Shown in pieces: positions 22,796 to 29,654 of a stretch of DNA of 35,923 nt. Position 1 is the stretch's first letter, and the number at the start of each line of letters is the position of its first letter. Where the stretch lies: NCBI GenBank assembly GCA_938030645.1, contig CALHHQ010000028.1:1-35923 (forward strand), written 5' to 3'. Both the position numbers and the translations under genes were made by a program. The notes beneath the pieces are model-generated. The model saw nothing but the letters and a program-made list of their open reading frames with translations. It was not told the origin of the DNA and ran no database searches. This DNA comes from an uncultured Rhizobiaceae group bacterium (GTDB taxonomy: Bacteria > Pseudomonadota > Alphaproteobacteria > Rhizobiales > Rhizobiaceae).

Positions 22796-24199
22796 ATGTC
22801 TGGTGCAACCACTCTTTATGACAAAATCTGGAACGACCATCTGGTTCACGAACAAGAAGATGGAACATGTCTTTTGTACATTGATCGCCATCTTGTGCAC
22901 GAGGTCACAAGCCCACAGGCTTTTGAAGGTTTGCGCATGGCTGGTCGTAAGGTTCGCGCACCTGAAAAAACGCTGGCAGTTGTAGATCACAACATCCCAA
23001 CCACCAACCGTGCCGGCGGAATTGCAAACGAAGAAAGCCGCATTCAGGTAGAAGCGCTTGCCAAGAACGCAGCCGACTTCAATGTGGAATATTATTCTGA
23101 AACCGATAAGCGCCAAGGCATTGTGCACATTATTGGCCCTGAACAAGGTTTCACTTTACCAGGCATGACGATTGTGTGCGGCGACAGCCATACATCAACC
23201 CATGGTGCATTCGGCGCTTTAGCCCACGGAATCGGAACATCTGAGGTTGAACACGTGTTGGCAACGCAGACACTGATTCAGAAAAAGGCCAAGAACATGA
23301 AAGTTGAAGTCACTGGTGGACTCAACAGTGGTGTAACCGCAAAAGACATTATTCTCGCAATCATTGGCGAAATCGGAACCGCTGGCGGTACGGGTTACGT
23401 GATTGAATTCTGTGGCCCAGCCATAGAAGCTTTGTCCATGGAAGGCCGCATGACGGTTTGCAACATGACAATCGAAGGCGGTGCACGTGCTGGCTTGATT
23501 GCACCTGATGAAAAAACGTTCGAATACATCAAAGGCAAGCCCAAAGCGCCGTCCGGTAAAGCTTGGGACATGGCCTTGGAATATTGGAAGGGCTTGAAAA
23601 GCGACGATGATGCTCACTTTGATAAAGTCGTCACAATCGATGCTGACAATCTCACACCCATCGTGTCTTGGGGGTCCAGCCCAGAAGATGTGATTGCGGT
23701 TACAGGTGAAGTGCCTGATCCAGCTTTGATCAAAGACGAAAACAAACGTGCTTCCAAAATGCGTGCCCTAGAGTATATGGGGCTGACAGCTGGAACAAAA
23801 ATCACGGACATCAAGATTGATCGTGTCTGGATTGGCTCGTGCACCAATGGTCGCATCGAAGATCTACGTGCAGCTGCTGAAGTGCTCGATGGCAAAAAGA
23901 TTGCAGACACAGTGTCCGCGATGGTCGTACCCGGTTCTGGTCTGGTAAAAGAGCAAGCCGAAGCAGAGGGTTTGGACAAAATCTTTATTGAAGCTGGTGC
24001 AGAATGGCGTGAGCCAGGCTGTTCCATGTGCCTTGCCATGAATGATGATCGTCTGAAACCAGAGGAACGCTGCGCATCCACCTCAAACCGAAACTTTGAA
24101 GGCCGTCAGGGTTTCAAGGGCCGCACACACCTCGTGTCACCTGCGATGGCTGCAGCGGCTGGCATCGCGGGTCATTTCGTGGACGTTCGTGAAATTTGA
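22796..24199 (+). CDS. leuC: 3-isopropylmalate dehydratase large subunit
   Basis: This 467-residue aconitase-family subunit carries the [4Fe-4S] cluster of isopropylmalate isomerase and works with LeuD (16187-16789). TLYDKIWNDHLVHEQEDGTCLLYIDRHLVHEVTSPQAFEGLR and CGDSHTSTHGAFGALAHGIGTSEVEHVLATQ are intact. The cluster ligands lie in GSCTNGRIEDLR and EPGCSMCLAMN. I chose the ATG at 22796, which has AGGAA upstream; a TTG six codons earlier is open. A strong terminator follows. In many Hyphomicrobiales leuC sits beside rplS and trmD, which are absent here. Confidence 0.97.
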   Translation: MSGATTLYDKIWNDHLVHEQEDGTCLLYIDRHLVHEVTSPQAFEGLRMAGRKVRAPEKTLAVVDHNIPTTNRAGGIANEESRIQVEALAKNAADFNVEYYSETDKRQGIVHIIGPEQGFTLPGMTIVCGDSHTSTHGAFGALAHGIGTSEVEHVLATQTLIQKKAKNMKVEVTGGLNSGVTAKDIILAIIGEIGTAGGTGYVIEFCGPAIEALSMEGRMTVCNMTIEGGARAGLIAPDEKTFEYIKGKPKAPSGKAWDMALEYWKGLKSDDDAHFDKVVTIDADNLTPIVSWGSSPEDVIAVTGEVPDPALIKDENKRASKMRALEYMGLTAGTKITDIKIDRVWIGSCTNGRIEDLRAAAEVLDGKKIADTVSAMVVPGSGLVKEQAEAEGLDKIFIEAGAEWREPGCSMCLAMNDDRLKPEERCASTSNRNFEGRQGFKGRTHLVSPAMAAAAGIAGHFVDVREI

Positions 24200-24227
24200 A
24201 TTCTGAAGCAAATTATTGCACAATTCT

Positions 24228-24264
24228 AAAAGGGTTCTGTCTGATTTGGACAGAGCCCTTTTTT
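24228..24264 (+). terminator. Intrinsic terminator after leuC
   Basis: GGGTTCTGTC pairs with GACAGAGCCC (one G-T wobble) around a seven-base loop. Four A residues precede the stem and six T residues follow it. It is 29 bases past the leuC stop and separates leuC from the diguanylate cyclase. Confidence 0.92.
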
Positions 24265-24365
24265 GTTTGGTAACCTAATATTTTGAAACTGTGGCCCAAC
24301 GTCTCAACAATAACAATCTTGAAACTTTGAAGCGCGATTGTGATCCCAACAAACGGGGACGCACC

Positions 24366-25550
24366 ATGACTGAGCAGTCATACTTTCAATTGATATCGCC
24401 TATGATCTTTCTGGTCTTCGCCGGCGGATTGTTCTTGCTGTACACATTTGAAAAACGTCTGATCGCCGCGAAGATTTTCGGCTTCTCTTATCTATTTGGC
24501 GCCGCGGCAGTCACATTAGAATTTTTCCGCGCGGGCATTGATCCTATTCTTGCGGCCTATTTGTCCAACACCTTTTACAACATCACTGCGATTTTGTTCG
24601 CAGTCGCTGCTGCCGTTCGATACAAACAAAAAATTCCAACGTCCCAAATGGCAATTGTCACAATCGCCTTGTTCGTTGGTATCGCTTATTTTTTACATAT
24701 CGAACCCAGCATTGCAGCACGCACAATTGTAGCCAATGGCGGCAACGGCATCATTTTCTTCCTAGCAGCACATTGCATCTACCAAGGACGTAAACTGCCA
24801 ATCGATAAGGTTTTTGCCTGGGTGGTTGGCGTATTTGCGTTTCAGTTTTTCATTAGAGCGCTTCTCACAATCTCGTTCTTTCATGAAACATTGACCAATG
24901 CCAATTACGCGACTTCCATGACGGCGTTGTCGATGCAATTTATTGTATCTATAGCTGCCCTATGCGTAGCTGCCTGTTTGTTTTTCTCATTTGGATTGGA
25001 AGTGTTCGGGAGCTTGAAACGAGAGGCTGAAACAGATCATCTTACATCATTGCTTAACCGTCGCGGCTTGAAACAAAAGTTTTTGGAATTGCGTGAACGC
25101 AGCATTCGAGCATCAGTGCCTGTGGAATTGGTCGTTTGTGACATTGACCATTTCAAAATGATCAACGACGCACATGGCCATGGTGCCGGAGACAAAGTCA
25201 TCCAGAAACTATCTTCTCTCATCGATGAAACAGCACGCAAAACTGATTTAACAGCGCGCATCGGCGGCGAAGAGTTTTGCATTGTCTTGTGGAACGCAAA
25301 CTCAGCGGCGGCAAAACTGTTTGCAGAAAATCTACGTTCCACATTCTGCGCCCATCAATTTGAGGGTTTGCCTTCCATCACAATGAGCTGCGGTATCACA
25401 TCTTTATATGTGGATGACAATTGGAACACTTTATTCGAACGGGCAGATAAAGCCCTGTATCTCGCAAAGAACACCGGGCGTGACCGCACGTGTGTTTTCG
25501 GAGACGATAGCACTCGGCCAGAGCCTCATAAACTATCAGTCGTCGCTTGA
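24366..25550 (+). CDS. Membrane-bound diguanylate cyclase (GGDEF)
   Basis: This 394-residue protein makes cyclic di-GMP from two GTP. The N-terminal half (about 10-215) has six or seven hydrophobic helices and no recognisable sensor name. The GGDEF domain (about 222-380) starts with DHLTSLLNRRGL and has an intact active site, GGEEF, at 300-304. RKTD at 291-294 lies five residues before it, the exact spacing of the product-inhibition I-site, so feedback inhibition is likely. I chose the ATG at 24366, which has GGGGAC upstream, over a GTG at 24291. Its last 15 bases overlap the end of convergent rimM. It occupies the place where trmD-rplS would be expected. Confidence 0.9.
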   Translation: MTEQSYFQLISPMIFLVFAGGLFLLYTFEKRLIAAKIFGFSYLFGAAAVTLEFFRAGIDPILAAYLSNTFYNITAILFAVAAAVRYKQKIPTSQMAIVTIALFVGIAYFLHIEPSIAARTIVANGGNGIIFFLAAHCIYQGRKLPIDKVFAWVVGVFAFQFFIRALLTISFFHETLTNANYATSMTALSMQFIVSIAALCVAACLFFSFGLEVFGSLKREAETDHLTSLLNRRGLKQKFLELRERSIRASVPVELVVCDIDHFKMINDAHGHGAGDKVIQKLSSLIDETARKTDLTARIGGEEFCIVLWNANSAAAKLFAENLRSTFCAHQFEGLPSITMSCGITSLYVDDNWNTLFERADKALYLAKNTGRDRTCVFGDDSTRPEPHKLSVVA

Positions 25551-26087
25551 TTCTTGATCACGCTCGCTCACCTCTAGAGGTGGTGAAATAGTGATCGCCC
25601 ATTTTTCGAAGTCGATGTGCGGGACATTCTCGTGGGTGAAATCGAGAAAATAAGTCTTTGAGCTCAAACCACCTACTTCGTTCAGAGGTGCAATTTCCAA
25701 AACAGAACCAGCGCCAAAATCTGGAACGGTCAACACAGCGCCGATGTGTTTTCCTTCACCATCAAGAACATCACAGCCAATCAGATCGGTGACATAAAAC
25801 TCGTCATCTTCTGTATCATCAGGAAGAGATGAGCGGTCCACAAACAACTCCAGTTTGTTTAAAGCCTCGGCTTCTTCTCTTGTGTTGATGCCTTTGAATT
25901 TCACCACAACAACAGTCTTCTGCGGTCGCAAATTGGTGATTTTGAACTTGCGTCCATCTTCCGACCACAGCGAGCCGTAGTCACCAATGGCCAATGGATC
26001 TCCCGTAAAAGACTTCACACGCACTTCACCGCGGATGCCATGGGCCGCACCCACTTGGGCAAGCAAAACTGGATTTTCGAGCTTCAT
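25536..26087 (-). CDS. rimM: Ribosome maturation factor RimM
   Basis: This 183-residue protein helps assemble the head of the 30S subunit by binding S19. The N-terminal beta-barrel opens VLLAQVGAAHGIRGEVRVKSFTGDPLAIGDYGSLW and includes KTVVVVKFKGINTREEAEALNKLELFVDRSSLP. The PRC-barrel half has EFYVTDLIGCDV and ends VPHIDFEKWAITISPPLE. The ATG at 26087 has GGAG five bases upstream; the frame extends further but the family starts here. It is downstream of rpsP, separated by a terminator-like hairpin. trmD does not follow. Confidence 0.95.
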   Translation of the reverse strand: MKLENPVLLAQVGAAHGIRGEVRVKSFTGDPLAIGDYGSLWSEDGRKFKITNLRPQKTVVVVKFKGINTREEAEALNKLELFVDRSSLPDDTEDDEFYVTDLIGCDVLDGEGKHIGAVLTVPDFGAGSVLEIAPLNEVGGLSSKTYFLDFTHENVPHIDFEKWAITISPPLEVSERDQESSDD

Positions 26088-26100
26088 CTTAACTCCATAC

Positions 26101-26134
26101 AAAAAGGGCGACTGGTCGCAAAGACCAACCGCCC
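26101..26134 (-). terminator. Terminator-like hairpin between rpsP and rimM
   Basis: On the minus strand, GGGCGGTTGGTC pairs with GACCAGTCGCCC (10 of 12 pairs, two central mismatches) around TTTGC, followed directly by five T residues. The hairpin ends only 13 bases before the rimM ATG and just upstream of its ribosome site. It would cut or reduce rimM transcription relative to rpsP. Confidence 0.75.
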
Positions 26135-26158
26135 TCAATTGTTCAAAATGAACAGATG

Positions 26159-26635
26159 TTATTCAGCAGGCTTTTCTTCAGCTGCAGCTTCTTCTGCAGG
26201 AGCCTCTTCTGCTGGTGTTTCTTCTGCTGGTGCGGCAGCAGCTTCTTCAGCTGCAGCTTTGGCTGCTTCTTCTGCATCTGCTGCAGCTTGCTTCGCGTCT
26301 TCTTCTTTTTGTGCTTTTTCTTCAAGGCGCTCTTGAGCTTTTTTGCCTGGCTTCGCTTTGTTCGGGTTGTTGCGTGGCTCACGTTTTGCAAGACCGGCTT
26401 CGTCTAGAAGACGAAGAACGCGATCCGTCGGCTGAGCACCTTGATCAAGCCAATATTGAATACGTTCTGTTTTCATAGAAACGCGCGCTTCATTATCTTT
26501 CGCAAGCAACGGGTTAAGTGTGCCAAGCTTTTCGATGAAACGGCCGTCGCGTGGTGCGCGAACGTCAGCAGCAACGATTGAATAAAACGGGCGCTTTTTA
26601 GAGCCGCCACGGGCGAGACGAATTTTAGTAGCCAT
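26159..26635 (-). CDS. rpsP: 30S ribosomal protein S16 with long Ala/Glu tail
   Basis: The S16 core fills about residues 1-83 (MATKIRLARGGSKKRPFYSIVAADVRAPRDGRFIEKLGTLNP to LLDEAGLAKRE). About 75 more residues follow: a Lys-rich stretch (NPNKAKPGKKAQERLEEK), then a low-complexity Ala/Glu/Pro tail ending EEKPAE. Rhizobial S16 proteins often carry such tails, but this one nearly doubles the protein. The DNA of the tail has repeated GCTTCTTC-type units, so its length may drift. The ATG has AAGGAA upstream. Confidence 0.96.
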   Translation of the reverse strand: MATKIRLARGGSKKRPFYSIVAADVRAPRDGRFIEKLGTLNPLLAKDNEARVSMKTERIQYWLDQGAQPTDRVLRLLDEAGLAKREPRNNPNKAKPGKKAQERLEEKAQKEEDAKQAAADAEEAAKAAAEEAAAAPAEETPAEEAPAEEAAAEEKPAE

Positions 26636-26672
26636 AATTTAAGTTCCTTAGATGGTCATGTTCGTGTGTTGA

Positions 26673-26963
26673 TTAAGACTGGTTTGAAGCAGCCTGTTTG
26701 TGGTGCTGAATCACTTCGCGAATAACAAATTCGAGAAATTTTTCAGCAAAATCGGGGTCAAGATCGGCGCGTACTGCAAGGCGGCGCAGGCGATCCACTT
26801 GTTCTTCTTCACGCTTCGGGTCGGAAGGCGGGAATTCATTTTCTGCTTTCAATTGGCCAACAGCTTTAGTGATGCGAAACCGCTCTGCCAAAGTGTGAAT
26901 GAGCACCGCATCAAAGTTGTCGATGCTGTTGCGGTATTGCTGGAGTTGTTCTTTAGGAGTCAT
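26673..26963 (-). CDS. Chorismate mutase (AroQ type)
   Basis: This 96-residue all-helical enzyme turns chorismate into prephenate for Phe and Tyr synthesis. The helix 1 pattern (YRNSIDNFDAVLIHTLAERFRITKAVGQLKAEN) has the Arg and Lys residues used by AroQ enzymes. A long loop with PPSDPKREEEQVDRLR and a final helix ending FLEFVIREVIQHHKQ complete the fold. It overlaps the GNAT stop as ATGA and lies 37 bases before rpsP. Placement between ffh and rpsP is common in Hyphomicrobiales. Confidence 0.93.
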   Translation of the reverse strand: MTPKEQLQQYRNSIDNFDAVLIHTLAERFRITKAVGQLKAENEFPPSDPKREEEQVDRLRRLAVRADLDPDFAEKFLEFVIREVIQHHKQAASNQS

Positions 26964-27505
26964 GCAAACCGCTCCTGAAATTGTTGTGGAGGCAAATGAC
27001 GCCAGATTTCAGCTTTGGTGTCGCCAAACAATGTTCCAAATTTCTCAAACTGTGCGCCCAACTTGGCGGCAACGTTTTTGGAAGCAGGGTTTTCAACGGC
27101 AATCATGCTGATCGCTGTGGTCCAGCCAAGATCTTCATAGGCGTGACGCAGAGTGCGCGTTGCAGCCTCTGTCGCATAACCCTTGCCCGTGACAGAAGGA
27201 TGAAATGTGTAACCAATTTCTGGCTCTGGCCAGCCATCGGGTTCCCACGGGCCGCACCATCCAACAGTATTTGACGTAGACTTTTCTTCCACGGCAAACA
27301 GGCTGAACCCACGCAATTGATAATGGCCGATCAGCGTTGCCAATATGCGCCAGGATTGCCAACGCGGTTTGGCACCACCAATGTAGCGCGCATGCTCCTC
27401 ATCGGCATAAATTTCAGCAATGCAATCGAAGTCTTTCTCTTCCCACCCACGCAGGACAAGACGCTCTGTCTCAAGCACTGGCATTTGGGACGGTAGATGC
27501 GTCAT
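26960..27505 (-). CDS. GNAT family N-acetyltransferase, RimJ/RimL-like
   Basis: This 181-residue protein has the GNAT fold. It starts LETERLVLRGWEEKDFDCIAEIYAD, has the acetyl-CoA-binding segment VTGKGYATEAATRTLRHAYEDLG, and then AVENPASKNVAAKLGAQFEKFGT. These features resemble RimJ/RimL enzymes that acetylate protein N-termini, but the substrate is not known. It is locked into the ffh unit by ATGA overlaps at both ends: its start overlaps the ffh stop and its stop overlaps the chorismate mutase start. Confidence 0.9.
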   Translation of the reverse strand: MTHLPSQMPVLETERLVLRGWEEKDFDCIAEIYADEEHARYIGGAKPRWQSWRILATLIGHYQLRGFSLFAVEEKSTSNTVGWCGPWEPDGWPEPEIGYTFHPSVTGKGYATEAATRTLRHAYEDLGWTTAISMIAVENPASKNVAAKLGAQFEKFGTLFGDTKAEIWRHLPPQQFQERFA

Positions 27506-29028
27506 TTCTTCTTACCCCCGAACGGCGAACCACCCAGGCCAGGAAGTTTTGGCATGCCACCCGGAAGACCACCGGGCAATCCGCCGCCACCCATTTTACG
27601 GGCCATATCTTCAAGTTGTTTCGGGTCCATGCCAGCCATATCCGGCATTCCGCCACCGCCCATGCCACCACCACCCAGGCCAGGCATACCCATGGCTGCA
27701 GCCATTTTGCCCATCATGCCCTTGCCACCTTTGCCAGACATTTTTTTCATCATGTCGGCCATTTGACGGTGCATTTTGAGCAGTTGATTAACTTCTTGAA
27801 CGGAGGACCCTGAACCCGCAGCCACGCGTTTTTTGCGGCTCGCGTTCAACAATTTAGGCGCTTTGCGTTCTTTACGCGTCATAGACGAAATAATTGCCTG
27901 CTGACGTTTGAAAACAGTGTCATCAATTCCTGCAGCTTCAATTTGCTTCGCCATTTTGCCAATGCCGGGCATCATTTTCATGATCGAACCCATGCCGCCC
28001 ATTTTGGACATCTGACCAAGCTGCTGCGAAAGATCGTCCATATCGAACAAACCTTTCTGCATCTTTGCAGCCATAGCTTGAGCTTGTTCAGCATCAATAT
28101 TTTCAGATGCCTTCTCAACCAACGATACGATATCGCCCATGCCGAGAATACGGTCTGCAATACGTTTGGGATAGAAATCCTCCAACGCATCCATCTTCTC
28201 GCCAACACCGAGAAGCTTGATCGGCTTGCCTGTTACAGCGCGCATTGAAAGTGCGGCACCACCACGTCCATCACCATCAATACGGGTGAGCACCAAACCT
28301 GTAATACCAACGCGATTGTCAAAGTTCTGAGCCAGATTAACAGCGTCTTGACCGGTCAGGGCATCAGCAACCAGAAGAATTTCGTGCGGGTTGGCAGCGG
28401 TTTTAATGTCCGCCATTTCCGCCATCAACGCTTCATCAATAGATGTGCGACCAGCGGTGTCCAGAATGACAACGTCAAAGCCACCAAGCTTTGCGGCCTG
28501 TGTGGCACGATTGGCGATCTGAACAGGTGACTGACCTTCGATGATCGGAAGCGTTTCAGTTTCGGTTTGTTCGCCCAATTGGCGCAATTGCTCTTGGGCC
28601 GCTGGGCGACGCACGTCCAAAGAAGCCAACAGAACTTTCTTGTTCTGCCTTTCCTTGAGACGTTTAGCGAGCTTACCCGTCGTTGTGGTTTTACCAGATC
28701 CTTGAAGGCCAACCATCATAATGGCCACAGGCGCAGGCGCATTCAGATCAATCTGAACATCTTCTTCGCCCAACATGTTGACCAATTCGTCATGGACGAT
28801 TTTGACAACCATTTGGCCAGGCGTGACGGATTTGACGACTTCCGCACCAACCGCTTTTTCGCGAACCGCTTCTGTGAACGAGCGCACAACATCAAGAGCC
28901 ACATCCGCTTCAATCAACGCACGACGCACTTCACGCAAGGCGGTGGACACATCCTTATCGGAAAGCGCACCGCGACGGGTTAGGCCGTCGAAAATACCGC
29001 TCAATCTATCCGAAAGTGATTCAAACAT
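27502..29028 (-). CDS. ffh: Signal recognition particle protein Ffh
   Basis: This 508-residue SRP54 GTPase binds signal peptides and 4.5S RNA. The N domain opens MFESLSDRLSGIFDGLTRRG. The G domain has the P-loop GLQGSGKTTTT near 107, LDTAGR and the closing LTRIDGDGRGGAALS. The methionine-rich M domain (about 325-435) binds the signal sequence and RNA. A long Gly/Met/Pro tail (about 430-508, with GMGGGGMPDM and GLPGGLPGGMPKLPG) is longer than in E. coli. Its receptor FtsY lies at 33610-35328. A structured leader lies upstream of the start. Confidence 0.97.
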   Translation of the reverse strand: MFESLSDRLSGIFDGLTRRGALSDKDVSTALREVRRALIEADVALDVVRSFTEAVREKAVGAEVVKSVTPGQMVVKIVHDELVNMLGEEDVQIDLNAPAPVAIMMVGLQGSGKTTTTGKLAKRLKERQNKKVLLASLDVRRPAAQEQLRQLGEQTETETLPIIEGQSPVQIANRATQAAKLGGFDVVILDTAGRTSIDEALMAEMADIKTAANPHEILLVADALTGQDAVNLAQNFDNRVGITGLVLTRIDGDGRGGAALSMRAVTGKPIKLLGVGEKMDALEDFYPKRIADRILGMGDIVSLVEKASENIDAEQAQAMAAKMQKGLFDMDDLSQQLGQMSKMGGMGSIMKMMPGIGKMAKQIEAAGIDDTVFKRQQAIISSMTRKERKAPKLLNASRKKRVAAGSGSSVQEVNQLLKMHRQMADMMKKMSGKGGKGMMGKMAAAMGMPGLGGGGMGGGGMPDMAGMDPKQLEDMARKMGGGGLPGGLPGGMPKLPGLGGSPFGGKKK

Positions 29029-29100
29029 GGTTCATTCCGTTGTCTTCAGGTTGCAAAAGCACCCCAAAGGTAGTGACTAATTGCAGCCAAAACCATACGC

Positions 29101-29203
29101 AAAAAGCACCCGTGGGCGTATAACGCTGACGGGTGGTGACCTCCGGAGGCTGTATGATGACAGGGGCCGGTCGGTTGCTCTTCGACAAATGGTTTTGTCT
29201 GAT
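29101..29203 (-). ncRNA. Structured leader RNA upstream of ffh, possible attenuator
   Basis: Read on the minus strand, three hairpins follow one another. First, GACAAA pairs with TTTGTC. Second is a two-tier stem, GACCGG with CCGGAGGTC outside and CTGT with ACAG inside. Third, CACCCGT pairs with ACGGGTG, with an inner GCGT/ACGC stem, followed by CTTTTT. The last is terminator-like and ends about 72 bases before the ffh ATG. As I recall, an RNA motif upstream of ffh has been described in alphaproteobacteria; I could not test the match. The 4.5S RNA itself is not recognisable here. The rest of 29029-29379 shows no convincing gene. Confidence 0.55.
29107..29135 (-). terminator. Terminator-like third hairpin of the ffh leader
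   Basis: The outer stem has seven perfect pairs and the inner stem four pairs with a three-base loop. Five T residues follow on the minus strand (29101-29105). Full termination here would cut off ffh, so partial or regulated termination is implied. Confidence 0.65.
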
Positions 29204-29209
29204 GAGCGG

Positions 29210-29238
29210 CATAAAGCCGTTTTACCGGCAAGAGTCAA
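29210..29238 (-). promoter_or_regulatory. Possible promoter for the ffh leader
   Basis: On the minus strand, TTGACT and TTTATG are separated by 17 bases. The -35 box matches five of six positions and the -10 box is weak. A start near 29203 would place the first leader hairpin at the very 5' end of the RNA. Confidence 0.4.
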
Positions 29239-29379
29239 GCGAACTCAGGCTTTTGGGATGATCATCACGTTTTGGCGACTTTACGAAAACGCCACACAAT
29301 GTGCCAAATCTCACTGCTAAACAGCACCAAGAAATCTAAAACTGCGATTCGGGGCATATCGCAAGTCAGGAGTGGGACC

Positions 29380-29565
29380 ATGTGGTTCATTGAAAATGAA
29401 AAACGTGCCCGTAAATCTGAGGGCATAAAGGATGCAGCGGCAAATGAAAGCTCGGCAGAGGAACAGACCAGTGCTCCTCTGCAAAGCAGCTTAGATAATT
29501 TGCTCGACCGCCGCATAGAACATCACAGCTATCGATTTTCCAAATCAAATGCCTATCCGTATTAA
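29380..29565 (+). CDS. Small hypothetical protein (61 residues)
   Basis: I do not recognise this protein. It is hydrophilic and rich in Glu, Ser and Arg, with no membrane segment and no cysteine. It begins MWFIENEKRARKSEGIK and ends RFSKSNAYPY. The case for a real gene is the good ribosome site AGGAG seven bases before the ATG. The next gene on the strand starts 89 bases after its stop. No homology evidence is available to me. Confidence 0.5.
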   Translation: MWFIENEKRARKSEGIKDAAANESSAEEQTSAPLQSSLDNLLDRRIEHHSYRFSKSNAYPY

Positions 29566-29654
29566 GCGACGTTTTGTTGGATACCACAGCTTCTTTTGAC
29601 GCACCCTGCACTCGCCGCTTGACTTGAATCCCGAGTCGCGACACGACTTCCGTT

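Noticed and set aside
26040..26478. Plus-strand Ala/Ser- or Cys/Phe-rich ORFs opposite rpsP
   Set aside because: They mirror the low-complexity tail of S16 and have no independent evidence.
27337..27813. Plus-strand 158-codon ORF opposite ffh and the GNAT gene
   Set aside because: It spans two well-supported genes on the other strand and has the composition expected of an antisense shadow of the Gly/Met tail.
29030..29240. 4.5S SRP RNA gene next to ffh
   Set aside because: I looked for the conserved core (GGTCAGG and GGAAGCAGC types) and did not see it on either strand.
29154..29261. Plus-strand 35-codon ORF starting ATGATG after a perfect GGAGG
   Set aside because: It lies opposite the structured ffh leader, and the GGAGG is one half of the CCTCCGGAGG palindrome that is part of a leader hairpin. 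There is no other support for translation.
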